The notes: a model not told the origin generated them from the sequence alone. Shown: positions 7,175 to 16,062, counted from the stretch's first letter. The stretch is 33,209 nt of DNA from JAVEDQ01 sp035468175 (GCA_035468175.1 DATITC010000128.1:1-33209); one strand, 5' to 3'. Made by a program: numbers and translations.

Positions 7175-9040
7175 TTGAGCCAGACCATCGAGCGTTCGGA
7201 TGCCGAACCCGGCGTGCGCAGCGAGACAGCCGCACTCGTCGACGAGTGGCTGTCCGCCTTTCAGGACGCGCTGAGCAACCGTGACGTCAAGCAGGCGGCC
7301 GGCATGTTCGCGCCATCGAGCTTCTGGCGCGATCTCGTCGCGTTCACCTGGAACCTGACCACCGTCGAGGGTCAGGAGGGCGTCGCTGACATGCTCCGCG
7401 CGACCCTGGACGACACCGACCCGACGGGCTTCACCGTCACCGAGGAACCGACCGAGGCCCAAGGCGTCATCGAGGCCTGGCTCGAGTTCGAGACCAGCAC
7501 CGGCCGAGGCAGCGGTCACCTCCGGCTGAAGGAGGGGAAGGCATGGACGCTGCTCACGACGCTCGACGAGCTCAAGGGCTTCGAGGAGCCGATGAGCGAG
7601 CGGCGGCCGCGCGGCGTCGAACATGGCGTTCACCCGCACCGCAAGAGCTGGAGCGAGCGCCGGCTCGACGAGGTGGAGAGCTTCGGCAAGGACACGCAGC
7701 CCTACGTCCTCGTGGTCGGCGGCGGGCAGGGCGGCATCGCCCTCGGCGCCCGGCTGCGTTCGATCGGCGTCCCCGCGCTCATCGTCGAGCGCAATGAGCG
7801 CCCGGGCGACTCGTGGCGCAAGCGGTACAAGAGCCTCGCGCTGCACGACCCGGTCTGGTACGACCACCTGCCCTAACTGGAGTTCCCGAAGAACTGGCCG
7901 GTGTTCAGCCCGAAGGACAAGATCGCCGACTGGCTCGAGATGTACGCGAAGGTCATGGAGCTCAACTACTGGGGTTCCACTACCTGCACGAAGGCCACCT
8001 GGGACGCCGAGGCGAAGCGATGGGAGGTCCTCGTCGAGCGGGCCCGACACTCAGAAACCGGCGACGGCACGACCGAGCAGCTCACGCTGCGCCCCACCCA
8101 GTTGGTCTTCGCCCTCGGCGTCTCGGGCAAGCCGAACATCCCGACCTTCCCCGGGCAGGAAACCTTCCGGGGCGACCAGCACCACTCCTCGCAGCACCCC
8201 GGACCGGACGCCTACGTCGGCAAGCAGGCCGTGGTCATCGGCTCGAACAACTCCGCCCACGACATCTGCGCGGCACTGTGGGAGGCCGGCGCCGACGTCA
8301 CGATGGTGCAGCGCAGCTCGACGCACATCATCAAGTCTGACTCGCTGTTGGAGCACGCGCTCGGCGACCTGTACTCGGAGCGAGCCCTCGCGGCCGGGGT
8401 GACGACCCGTAAAGCGGACATGATCTTCGCGTCGCTGCCGTACCGGATCATGCACGAGTTCCAGATCCCGATCTACGACAAGGTGCGGGAACAGGACGCC
8501 GACTACTACGCCCGGCTGGAGAAGGCCGGCTTCGAGCTCGACTGGGGGCCCGATGGCTCCGGACTGTTCATGAAGTTTCTCCGGCGCGGCTCCGGCTACT
8601 ACATCGACGTCGGCGCATCCGAACTGGTCGCCGACGGCTCGATCAAACTCGCCCACGGCCAGGTGCGAGAACTGACCGAGGACAGCGTGATCCTCGACGA
8701 CGGACCCCGGGAGACGGTGCTGCCGGCCGACGTCGTCGTCTACGCCACCGGCTACGGATCGATGAACGGCTGGCTGCGCGACATCATCTCCCCAGAGGTC
8801 GCCGATCGGGTCGGCAGGGTCTGGGGCCTCGGCTCGGACACCGCCAAGGACCCGGGTCCGTGGGAGGGCGAGGAACGGAACATGTGGAAGCCGACGCAGG
8901 TCGAGAACCTCTGGTTCCACGGAGGCAACCTGCACCAGTCGCGCTTCTACTCCCTCTACCTCGCGCTACAGCTCAAGGCCCGGTACGAGGGCATCCCCAC
9001 TCCGGTCTACGAGCTCCAAGAGGTGCACCACACCAGCTGA
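7175..9040 (+). pseudogene. NTF2-domain flavin monooxygenase (FMO/YUCCA-like), split by an in-frame TAA
   Basis: A 621-residue flavin-containing monooxygenase read in a single frame except for TAA at 7874-7876 (codon 234). Residues 1 to about 130 form an NTF2/SnoaL-like domain. The FAD site is GGGQGG (182-187), followed by the NADPH site GSNNSA (from 356) and the late ATGY motif (524-527). The stop sits in HDPVWYDHLP-stop-LEFPKNWPVFSP, where homologues should have Tyr, so TAC to TAA is the simplest change. Coding bias and family motifs continue unbroken on both sides. Start TTG at 7175 has AGGAGG 6 bases upstream. The upstream fragment (233 aa) holds NTF2 plus half the FAD domain; the downstream piece has no convincing start of its own. 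An alcohol dehydrogenase follows 101 bases later. Confidence 0.85.
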
Positions 9041-9141
9041 CCGGATCCCACCGATCGTTTTCGTCCAGCTGCCAAGGGCAAGCAGATCAGGGTGGGTGCG
9101 ACCTTCGCGCCGCTCCTGACGACGACGTGGTGGGAGAACCG

Positions 9142-10323
9142 ATGAAGGCAGTGGTGTGGCACGGGCTCAAGGACGTTCGTGTGGACACGGTTCCGGACCC
9201 GACGATCCAGGAGCCGACCGATGCGATCGTCCGAGTCACCACCACCAACATCTGTGGTTCGGACCTGCACCTGTACGAGCCCTTGAAGCCCTTCATGGGG
9301 GTCGGCGACATCCTCGGTCACGAGCCGATGGGCATCGTCGAAGAGGTCGGGAGCGCGACCGGTGACCTGAAGGTCGGGGACCGGGTAGTGATGCCCTTCC
9401 AGATCTCCTGCGGGCACTGCTGGATGTGTGACCAGCAGCTGTACACCCAGTGCGAGACGACCCAGGTGCGGGACCAGGGCATGGGCGCGGCGCTGTTCGG
9501 CTTCTCCAAGCTCTACGGCGAGGTCGCCGGCGGGCAGGCGGAGTACCTGCGGGTGCCGCAAGCCCAGTTCACCCACATCAAGGTGCCCGAAGGGCTGCCG
9601 GACGAGCGCTTCATCTACCTCTCCGACGTCCTGCCGACGGCATGGCAGTCGGTCGAGTACGCCGGCGTCCCGGACGGCGGCACGCTCGTCGTGCTCGGGC
9701 TGGGCCCGATCGGCGACATGGCCTGCCGGATCGGCCTGCACAAGGGCTACCGGGTCATCGGAGTCGACCTCGTCCCGGAACGGCTCGCACGGGTTCAGGC
9801 GCGAGGCGCCGAAGTCGTCGACCTCAACGGGCACGAGAAGGACCTCGGCGACGTGATCCGCGAGATGACCGGCGGTCGTGGACCGGACTCGGTGGTCGAC
9901 GCCGTCGGCATGGAGGCGCACGGTTCTCCCGTGGCCCAGACGGCGCAGAAGGCGGCGGGACTCCTGCCGAGGGCGCTGTCCGCTCCGTTCATGAAGGTGG
10001 CGGGGGTGGACCGGATGGGCGCCCTGTACTCGGCGATCGACATCGTGCGCCGCGGCGGCACCATTTCGCTGATCGGCGTCTACGGCGGCATGGCCGACCC
10101 GATGCCGATGCTCACCCTGTTCGACAAGCAGATCCAGCTGCGGATGGGCCAGGCGAACATCAAGAAGTGGGTGCCGGAGATCCTGCCGCTGCTCACCGAG
10201 GGCGACTTCCTCGGCGTGGACGAGTTCGCCACGCACACCCTCCCGCTGAGCGAGGCCCCGCAGGCGTACGAGATGTTCCAGAAGAAGCAGGACGGCGCCA
10301 TCAAGGTCGTGCTGAAGCCCTGA
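9142..10323 (+). CDS. Zinc-dependent medium-chain alcohol dehydrogenase
   Basis: 393-aa MDR-family, NAD(P)-dependent dehydrogenase, of the subgroup related to glutathione-independent formaldehyde dehydrogenases. Catalytic zinc residues lie in NICGSDLHLY (Cys) and GHEPMG (His, Glu). The structural zinc loop is SCGHCWMCDQQLYTQC, with four Cys. The Rossmann motif is VLGLGPIGDMA, followed by an Asp after beta-2 (VIGVDL) that favours NAD. ATG at 9142 follows GGGAGAA. It lies downstream of the flavin monooxygenase on the same strand, suggesting an oxygenase-dehydrogenase pair, though the 101-base gap leaves this open. The stop codon lies in an 8-base tandem repeat that continues into the intergenic region. 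Confidence 0.92.
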   Translation: MKAVVWHGLKDVRVDTVPDPTIQEPTDAIVRVTTTNICGSDLHLYEPLKPFMGVGDILGHEPMGIVEEVGSATGDLKVGDRVVMPFQISCGHCWMCDQQLYTQCETTQVRDQGMGAALFGFSKLYGEVAGGQAEYLRVPQAQFTHIKVPEGLPDERFIYLSDVLPTAWQSVEYAGVPDGGTLVVLGLGPIGDMACRIGLHKGYRVIGVDLVPERLARVQARGAEVVDLNGHEKDLGDVIREMTGGRGPDSVVDAVGMEAHGSPVAQTAQKAAGLLPRALSAPFMKVAGVDRMGALYSAIDIVRRGGTISLIGVYGGMADPMPMLTLFDKQIQLRMGQANIKKWVPEILPLLTEGDFLGVDEFATHTLPLSEAPQAYEMFQKKQDGAIKVVLKP

Positions 10324-10360
10324 AGCCCTGAAGCCCTGAAGCCCTGAAGCCCTGAAGCCA
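10313..10360. repeat. 8-bp tandem repeat TGAAGCCC, six units
   Basis: TGAAGCCC is repeated head to tail from 10313: five exact copies and a sixth ending in A (10353-10360). The first unit codes the last residues of the alcohol dehydrogenase (Leu-Lys-Pro) and the second supplies its TGA stop. It ends just before the stop of the convergent pxpBC gene at 10366. Because 8 is not a multiple of 3, a change in unit number within the coding part would move the stop, but most units lie beyond it. Confidence 0.95.
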
Positions 10361-10365
10361 GGCGA

Positions 10366-11901
10366 TCACAGGGCCGGCGGCGCGATTCGTCGGAAGCGCA
10401 GCACCGTCCCCGGGCCGGCCTGACCCGCCAGCGGCAGGTCTTCCGACGCCACCACCCCGACGACCGGGTAACCCCCGGTCGTCGGGTGGTTGGCGAGGAA
10501 CAGGATGGGGCGCCCGTTCGGAGGCACCTGCAACGCCCCGGCGACTATTCCCTCGCTGAGCAACTCCTCGGAGTTCGAGCGGGCAAGCTCCGGTCCGTCC
10601 AGCCGCAGACCGGTGCGATCGCTGCTCGACGTGACCGTCCACGGCGTGGCGAACAGCTGGTGCAGCCCCTCGCCGGTCAGGCGGTCGTCCCGTGGGCCGG
10701 GGACGACGCGGAGCTCGACGACGTCCGGCGGCGACCGCGTCGGCACCAGCTCGTGCTGGACCTCCGCGTCGTTCGTCGCGGTCCCGACGGCCAGCTGATC
10801 GCCTTCGCGCAGCGGTGCCGGACCGAGGTCAGCCAACGTGTCAGTCGAGCGGCTGCCGAGCACCGCGGGCACGTCGATTCCCCCGCGGACCGCAAGATAG
10901 GACCGCAACCCCCGGCGCGCGCTGCCGACCGTGACGAGGTCGCCCGCACCCACCCGGATGGCGTTGTCCTCGCCGACGCCGGCACCGTTCAGCAGCACCG
11001 GCGCGTCGGCCCCGCAGACGGCGACGAACGCCGGACGGGCGAACGCGAGTTCCAATCCGCCGAGCGTCACCTCGAGCACAGCCGCGGTCTCGACGTTGCC
11101 GACCAGCCGGTTGGCGAGCCGGGCGCTGCGCGGGTCGGCCGCACCGCTGACTGGCACGCCGATCGACGCGAAGCCGGTGCGCCCGAGGTCCTGCACCGTC
11201 GTGAGCGGACCCGGCCGCCGCACGGTCACATCGCCGCCGGCGAGCCCCGGACGCTCCGCCACCGCCGGGAGGTCCGCTGTCTCCCGGGCGACGAAGCGGA
11301 GCCGGTCGCCGGGGGCAAGCAGAGCCGGCGGGTCGCGGTCCGGGTCGAACAGCACCGCGTCGGTGCGCCCGATCAGCTGCCAGCCCCCCGGCGACGACCG
11401 GGGATAGATGCCGGTCTGCGCGCCGGCGAGACCGACCGCACCGGCCGGGACCGTGGTCCGCGGGGTCGAGCGACGAGGCACGTGCAGCGCCGGGTCGAGG
11501 CCGACCAGGTAGGGGAAGCCGGGCGTGAAGCCGAGGAAGGCGACCCGGTAGTCGCCGGCGGTGTGCCGCTCGATGAGTTCGGACTCGCTCATCCCCACCA
11601 GCTCTGCTGCTTCGGCGAGGTCCTCGCCGTCGTACACCACGCCCACCTCGACCGGCTCGTGCGCCGCGACCTCCTCGGCCGGGACCGGCTCGAGTCGCCG
11701 CAAGGCCGTCGCGAGAGCAGCCGAATCGAGGCCGGTCACGAGCACCGTTCGGTATCCCGGAATGATGTCGACGGCTCCGGCGAGCTCTCCGGCCGAGGCG
11801 GCCTTCCGGGCGGCGGCGACCAGGCCGTGCACGCTGTCCAGGTCGGGTAGTTCGGCGAGGATCGCCCGGTCCCCGACGGGACGGAGGCGAAGTCCACTCA
11901 C
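10366..11901 (-). CDS. pxpBC: Fused 5-oxoprolinase subunits PxpB-PxpC (KipI-KipA/allophanate hydrolase-like)
   Basis: 511-aa fusion of the two ATP-dependent 5-oxoprolinase subunits that work with PxpA to open 5-oxoproline to glutamate. The PxpB half (about 1-205) starts with LRLRPVGDRAILAEL and contains LGFTPGFPYLVGL and the AGAQTGIYPRSSPGGW segment. The PxpC half (about 223-511) contains PGPLTTVQDLGRTG, VPVSGAAD and the late LFLANHPTTGGYPVVG. Start GTG at 11901 gives the family N-terminus and has GAGG 5 bases upstream. The alternative ATG at 11982 overlaps pxpA by 31 bases and would add 27 residues, including four Gly-Ser-Glu units coded by a tandem repeat. It lies downstream of pxpA and converges on the alcohol dehydrogenase. 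Confidence 0.92.
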   Translation of the reverse strand: MSGLRLRPVGDRAILAELPDLDSVHGLVAAARKAASAGELAGAVDIIPGYRTVLVTGLDSAALATALRRLEPVPAEEVAAHEPVEVGVVYDGEDLAEAAELVGMSESELIERHTAGDYRVAFLGFTPGFPYLVGLDPALHVPRRSTPRTTVPAGAVGLAGAQTGIYPRSSPGGWQLIGRTDAVLFDPDRDPPALLAPGDRLRFVARETADLPAVAERPGLAGGDVTVRRPGPLTTVQDLGRTGFASIGVPVSGAADPRSARLANRLVGNVETAAVLEVTLGGLELAFARPAFVAVCGADAPVLLNGAGVGEDNAIRVGAGDLVTVGSARRGLRSYLAVRGGIDVPAVLGSRSTDTLADLGPAPLREGDQLAVGTATNDAEVQHELVPTRSPPDVVELRVVPGPRDDRLTGEGLHQLFATPWTVTSSSDRTGLRLDGPELARSNSEELLSEGIVAGALQVPPNGRPILFLANHPTTGGYPVVGVVASEDLPLAGQAGPGTVLRFRRIAPPAL

Positions 11902-11904
11902 GTG

Positions 11905-11955
11905 TGCCTCACTGCCCTCACTGCCCTCACTGCCCTCACTGCCTCGCTGCCTCAC
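11905..11955. repeat. 9-bp tandem repeat at the pxpA/pxpBC junction
   Basis: Three perfect copies of TGCCCTCAC (11913-11939) are flanked by 8-base variants on both sides (11905-11912, 11940-11954). On the coding (minus) strand each unit reads GTGAGGGCA, so several Shine-Dalgarno-like GAGG/GAGGG cores lie in series ahead of the GTG start at 11901. If the ATG at 11982 is used instead, the repeat is translated as Gly-Ser-Glu units. Confidence 0.92.
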
Positions 11956-12752
11956 GAGCCGGCGAAGGCGGAGATCGTCCATCCCTCGCCCTCCAGCGCC
12001 GCCCGCACCGCTCGGGCGAGGCCGGCCGCGCCCGGGGTGTCGCTGTGCAGGCAGATCGAGCCGAGCGACACGGTCAGCTCCTCTCCCGTCTGAGCCGTCA
12101 CCGCACCGTTCGCCATCCCGACCGCGCGTGCGGTGACCTCGCCTTCGTCCGAGATCACCGAGCCGGGCTCGCGGCGTGAGGCCAACCGGCCGCGGGCGGT
12201 GTAGGCCCGGTCGGCGAAACCTTCACCGACCACCGGGAGTCCGACCGCAGCAGCTGCCAGCGCGAGGGCCGATCCGGGCAGGGTCAGCAGCGGCATCGCC
12301 GGGTCGTACCGGCACACCGCCTCGGCGACAGCGGCCGCCTGCGTCTCGTCGTCGACGACACGGTTGTAGAGCGCACCGTGCGGCTTGACGTAGCCGACCC
12401 GGCTGCCGACCACCCGGCAGAACGCCTCGAGCGCCCCCAGCTGGTACAGCACGTCGGCGACGAGGTCGTCGTGCGCCACGTCCATCGTCCGGCGGCCGAA
12501 GCCGACCAGATCCGGATAGGACACCTGGGCGCCGACGACCACCCCGGCGTCGACCGCGGCGGCGACCGTCCGCTGCAGCGTGCGCGGGTCGCCGGCGTGG
12601 AAGCCGCAGGCGACGTTGGCGCTGGTCACGACCTGCAGCATGGCCTCGTCGCCATCCGCGCCGCCCAGCGTCCACGCGCCGTAGGACTCACCGAGATCGC
12701 AGTTGAGGTCGACCGTCCTACGGTCAGCAAGAACCGGCGCCATCAGGTCCAT
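11952..12752 (-). CDS. pxpA: 5-oxoprolinase subunit PxpA (LamB/YcsF family)
   Basis: 266-aa LamB/YcsF-family protein, the third component of the 5-oxoprolinase complex that recycles 5-oxoproline formed spontaneously from glutamine and glutamate. Family landmarks are VDLNCDLGESYGAW at the N-terminus, SANVACGFHAGDP, VGAQVSYPDLVGFGRR, YVKPHGALYN and the C-terminal LGSICLHSDTPGA. The start chosen is ATG at 12752, with GGAGA about 9 bases upstream; ATG 12743 is possible. First gene of a two-gene unit with fused pxpBC, whose start lies 50 bases after its stop or, for the longer form, overlaps it. Complete and of normal length. Confidence 0.94.
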   Translation of the reverse strand: MDLMAPVLADRRTVDLNCDLGESYGAWTLGGADGDEAMLQVVTSANVACGFHAGDPRTLQRTVAAAVDAGVVVGAQVSYPDLVGFGRRTMDVAHDDLVADVLYQLGALEAFCRVVGSRVGYVKPHGALYNRVVDDETQAAAVAEAVCRYDPAMPLLTLPGSALALAAAAVGLPVVGEGFADRAYTARGRLASRREPGSVISDEGEVTARAVGMANGAVTAQTGEELTVSLGSICLHSDTPGAAGLARAVRAALEGEGWTISAFAGS

Positions 12753-12864
12753 CCCGCGAGTCTCCAACGTCACGGGGGGCCGGTCCACTCAGCGCGCGGC
12801 GGGCGAACACGGTCCCCGCGGCGTAGACACCGTGCTGCACCGCGGCTCTCCGACCCCGCCGGAA

Positions 12865-13530
12865 TCACTGAAGCGCGAGTGCGGCGGACACCTGCGTGCA
12901 GGCGGCGGGGTCCGGCGCGGCGAACACGACGTGCAGCGGACTGCTCGGCCGGCCCGGGTAGTCGATGACCGCCCGGACGTCGAGGAGCCAGCCTCCGGCC
13001 ACCAGAGCCCGGGCCTGCCCGTCGGAGACGTTGGCCGCGGCGTCGACGATCCGGCCGTACTCCACCGGGGCGTCGACGGTGACGGTGCACGTGCCCTTGC
13101 CGGTAGCGCTCTTCACCTTGCCGAGCCGATCGACCCGGCCGACGACCTCACCCACGACGGCGCAGCCGGCGTTCGGCACCTTGACCACCTCCTGACCCGC
13201 GGTGAGCCGGAGGTTCTCCGGGGTGCCCGGCCGGTCCGGCGTGCAGGCGAAGGTGGCGACGAGGCGGCGGACCTCGAGCGGATTCGCCGCCTGCTTGGTG
13301 CCGTCCCCCCGCCCGAGGAAGAGCACGAGTCCGACCCCGATCGCGCCGAGCACCACGAGCCCGAGCACGACGAGCAGCACGTTGCGCAGCCGGGACCGGC
13401 CGGTCGCGGCATCCCCCGGCGGCGACGCGCCGGCGCCGGACCGTCCGGACCCTCCTCCCGCGGCCGCGAGCGGCTTCTCGACGGGAGGGTTCGAGCCGGG
13501 CGGCGCGATCGGCGGCTGGCTCTCGCTCAT
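12865..13530 (-). CDS. Single-pass membrane protein with extracytoplasmic domain, unknown
   Basis: 221 aa. Residues 1-47 are a cytoplasmic Pro/Gly/Ala/Ser-rich tail, then a basic stretch (GRSRLRN) and one strong membrane segment (VLLVVLGLVVLGAIGVGLVL). The rest is an extracytoplasmic domain of about 150 residues with four Cys (FACTPD, NAGCAVV, KGTCTV, PAACTQ) that could make two disulfides. No known domain is recognised. Start ATG at 13530 gives the typical actinobacterial anchor layout (disordered tail, one helix, outside domain). About 110 bases separate it from pxpA downstream, and 45 bases from the VOC gene upstream on the same strand. Function unknown. Confidence 0.82.
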   Translation of the reverse strand: MSESQPPIAPPGSNPPVEKPLAAAGGGSGRSGAGASPPGDAATGRSRLRNVLLVVLGLVVLGAIGVGLVLFLGRGDGTKQAANPLEVRRLVATFACTPDRPGTPENLRLTAGQEVVKVPNAGCAVVGEVVGRVDRLGKVKSATGKGTCTVTVDAPVEYGRIVDAAANVSDGQARALVAGGWLLDVRAVIDYPGRPSSPLHVVFAAPDPAACTQVSAALALQ

Positions 13531-13575
13531 CCCCGAATTGTGCCGTGTCCGGCGTTGCCCTCGGCCGGGCGCGCT

Positions 13576-14004
13576 CTACCCGAAGTCGGGCAGCGTCAGC
13601 GTGCCGTCGTCGTTCAGCGTGAAGCCCGGGTTGTACGCGATCTCCCAAAGGTGGCCGTCCGGGTCGGCGAAGCAGCCCGCGTACCCGCCGTAGAACGTCT
13701 CCCCTGCCAGACGAGTGACTCGGGCGCCCACGGCTGCAGCGGTCCGCAGCACGTCGTCGACCTCGGCCCGCGACCGCACGTTCTGCGCCACGGTGATCCC
13801 GCCGAAGCCGTCCTCGCCCCCATCCGTCACCCCGGCGTCATCCGCCAGCAAGGCTCGACTCCACAGCACCAGCGCACTGCCGCCGGCTTGGAAGAACACG
13901 GTTTCCTGCACCTCCTGGCCACGCCATCCCAACGCCGCGTAGAAGTCCTTGGCCCGGGCGAGATCGGCGACGCCGAGCGTGACGAGGCTGATGCGTTGAT
14001 CCAT
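13576..14004 (-). CDS. VOC-family protein (glyoxalase/bleomycin-resistance fold)
   Basis: 142 aa with the paired beta-alpha-beta-beta-beta modules of the vicinal oxygen chelate superfamily. The first module begins ISLVTLGVADLARAKDFYAAL; the second ends in CFADPDGHLWEIAYNP, where His and Glu are at the positions usually used for metal binding. The middle contains a segment (VRSRAEVDDVLRTA) common in uncharacterised VOC proteins. ATG at 14004. The gene diverges from the ceramidase-like gene with only 23 bases between the start codons, so promoters must overlap coding sequence or transcripts must be leaderless. Reaction cannot be inferred from the sequence. Confidence 0.87.
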   Translation of the reverse strand: MDQRISLVTLGVADLARAKDFYAALGWRGQEVQETVFFQAGGSALVLWSRALLADDAGVTDGGEDGFGGITVAQNVRSRAEVDDVLRTAAAVGARVTRLAGETFYGGYAGCFADPDGHLWEIAYNPGFTLNDDGTLTLPDFG

Positions 14005-14027
14005 GGCGGGCACCGTACGGTCCTGCT

Positions 14028-16049
14028 GTGCCGCCGGTATCGGACGACCCCCTGCTCGCCCTCGATGACGCTCTCCGCAGCGGCCGTTCCCGGACCGCGT
14101 CAATCCGCCTGATCCCGCCGAGCCCCCGGCCGCTCCCGGACGTTCCGCAACTGCTCGCGGGCGCAGCCGAGGTCGACATCACACCTCCCCCGGGGATGCC
14201 GAAGGCGGGGTACTCCCGCAACACGGGGGACGGCCAAGGGTTCCGGACCCGGCTCCGGGCCCGGGTGCTGCACCTGCGCGGCGGCACCACGTCGATGGCG
14301 CTCGTCGCGCTCGACCTGCTCGGTGGATCCCAGGTCGTCCAGCATCTCGTCGCCGCCCGGATCGCGGAGCGGACCGACATTTCGCTCGCCGGCCTGTTCC
14401 TCGGTGCCACCCACACGCACGCGGCCCCCGGGCAGTTCGTCGGCTCCGCCTTCTACAACCGGTACGCCTCGAACCGAGGCGGATTCGACCCGGCGTGGAC
14501 CCAGTTCCTCGTCGACCGCATTTCCGAAGCGGTCGTGGAGGCAGTCGAGACCCGGCGCCCGGCCCGGCTCGCCTACGGCTCGACGGAGGTCCACGGGTTC
14601 ACCCGCAACCGGTCCCTCGCGGCCCGGCTGCGCAACGAGGGCGGCGCTGTTCGCGGGGGTCCGTTCGAAGAGATCGACCCGACCCTGCACCTGCTCCGGG
14701 TCGACGCCAGCGCGGGCTCCGGCGGCTTCGACCCGCTCGCGGCTCTGGTCGTCTTCGGCATCCACGGCACCGGCGTCAGCCAACGGGCGCGCGAGTACAA
14801 CGCGGACGTCTGGGCCTACGTCACCGGGGAGCTCGGGGACCGCGTCGAAGCCGCCACTGGGACCCGTCCCGTCACCGGGGCGGTGCAGGGCAATCACGGC
14901 GACATGGCGCCGGCCGTGCAGCCCGGCCGAGCCGGCTACCCCGAGGCCCGACGAATCGGCCGAGGCATCGGTGCCGCAGCCGCCGAACTGCACGCGCGGC
15001 TCGAGGGCCGGCTCTCGGCCGCAGCGCCGCTCGGCGTCGGGTTGCGTGAGCTCGACCCCGGCGCGGGTGCCGGTCCGGACGGTCTCGTCCTGCCCACGCC
15101 CGCCCTCGGCTGCGCGCAGCTGGCCGGGGCGCACGAGAACCTCACGCCGGTCCTGCACCGCGTTCCGCCGTTCCGACCCGGGTTCCCGCAACCGTTCCCG
15201 GACCGGCGGCCACACGGCGCGAAGTGGAGCGTCGCCGGTCGGTGGCACGATCGGCTGCTCCCCGGGCTGCCGCAGGTGCTGCCGGCGCAGGTCCTGCGGA
15301 TCGGGCCGATGGTGTTGCTCGGCCTGCCCTTCGAGGTCACCGCCGAGGCCGGCCGCCGGATCCGGTCCGCGATGCAGGCGGAGGCGGGAGCGGCGGGCCA
15401 GGCTGGCCCGCCGGGCATCGAGGCGTGCGTGCTGTCTTCCGTCGCCAACGAGTACGCCGGCTACTGCACCACGCCGGAGGAGTACGGCATCCAGTTCTAC
15501 GAGGGCGGGCACACCCTGCACGGCCCCCGGTCCCAACCGTGGGCTTCGCTGGTCGCCCGGACACTCGTCCGCGACGTGCTGCGCGACGGGTTCGTGTCCG
15601 ACGTCCGGCCGGTCCGGCGGTTCGAGTTGCCGATGCACCGCTACTTCGACCGGTCCGGCCCGATGTCGGGCCGGCCGGTGGTCGATACGGGTGCCCGGAC
15701 CGTGCCGGCGACCCGGGTCGAGGACGCCCACCTCGAGATCGGCTGGACCGACGTGGCACCCGGCGCGCTCGACTGGTTCCAGCCGCTGGTCCGCGTCGAA
15801 CACCGGTTGCCGGACGGCCGGTGGGAGACCGCCGCCGGACGCGGACGGCGGGTCGACGACGGCGGCTGGGATCTCGCGGTGCTGGCCGTCGGAGCCGAGC
15901 AGGACCGGCACCGCTACGTCGCCCGCTGGTACGGCGACGCCGAGCCCGGCGTCTATCGGCTCGTCCTGCCGGCCAACCGCGGCCGCGAAGCGGCGGTCGG
16001 GCCGGAGTTGCTCCGTCAGCCCTCCGGACGGCTGTCCTCGACGGTCTGA
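14028..16049 (+). CDS. Neutral/alkaline ceramidase-like protein with Ala at the nucleophile position
   Basis: 673 aa, matching the neutral ceramidase family (catalytic N-terminal domain plus a C-terminal Ig-like domain from about residue 520). The family hallmarks are EVDITPPPGMPKAGYS, GATHTHAAPG (His129 and His131 region, zinc), GIHGTG (His246 region, zinc), FEVTAEAGRR (Glu) and NEYAGYCTTPEEY followed by FYEGGHTLHGP (Tyr). In characterised ceramidases the nucleophile is the Ser of GDVSPN; here the matching segment is GDMAPA, giving Ala294. No signal peptide is obvious, although the family is usually exported. Start GTG at 14028 has no clear Shine-Dalgarno. It converges on the DUF427 gene with 13 bases between. 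Role in lipid amide hydrolysis is therefore uncertain. Confidence 0.88.
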   Translation: MPPVSDDPLLALDDALRSGRSRTASIRLIPPSPRPLPDVPQLLAGAAEVDITPPPGMPKAGYSRNTGDGQGFRTRLRARVLHLRGGTTSMALVALDLLGGSQVVQHLVAARIAERTDISLAGLFLGATHTHAAPGQFVGSAFYNRYASNRGGFDPAWTQFLVDRISEAVVEAVETRRPARLAYGSTEVHGFTRNRSLAARLRNEGGAVRGGPFEEIDPTLHLLRVDASAGSGGFDPLAALVVFGIHGTGVSQRAREYNADVWAYVTGELGDRVEAATGTRPVTGAVQGNHGDMAPAVQPGRAGYPEARRIGRGIGAAAAELHARLEGRLSAAAPLGVGLRELDPGAGAGPDGLVLPTPALGCAQLAGAHENLTPVLHRVPPFRPGFPQPFPDRRPHGAKWSVAGRWHDRLLPGLPQVLPAQVLRIGPMVLLGLPFEVTAEAGRRIRSAMQAEAGAAGQAGPPGIEACVLSSVANEYAGYCTTPEEYGIQFYEGGHTLHGPRSQPWASLVARTLVRDVLRDGFVSDVRPVRRFELPMHRYFDRSGPMSGRPVVDTGARTVPATRVEDAHLEIGWTDVAPGALDWFQPLVRVEHRLPDGRWETAAGRGRRVDDGGWDLAVLAVGAEQDRHRYVARWYGDAEPGVYRLVLPANRGREAAVGPELLRQPSGRLSSTV

Positions 16050-16062
16050 GCGGCCCCGCCGA

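Noticed and set aside
10313..10360. CRISPR array
   Set aside because: Units are 8 bases head to tail without spacers; there are no cas genes.
10486..11850. 454-codon plus-strand open frame
   Set aside because: Antisense to pxpBC, whose motifs are complete.
13480..13510. tRNA-like GGTTCGAGCC sequence
   Set aside because: It is inside the coding sequence of the membrane-anchored protein, and no acceptor or anticodon stems surround it.
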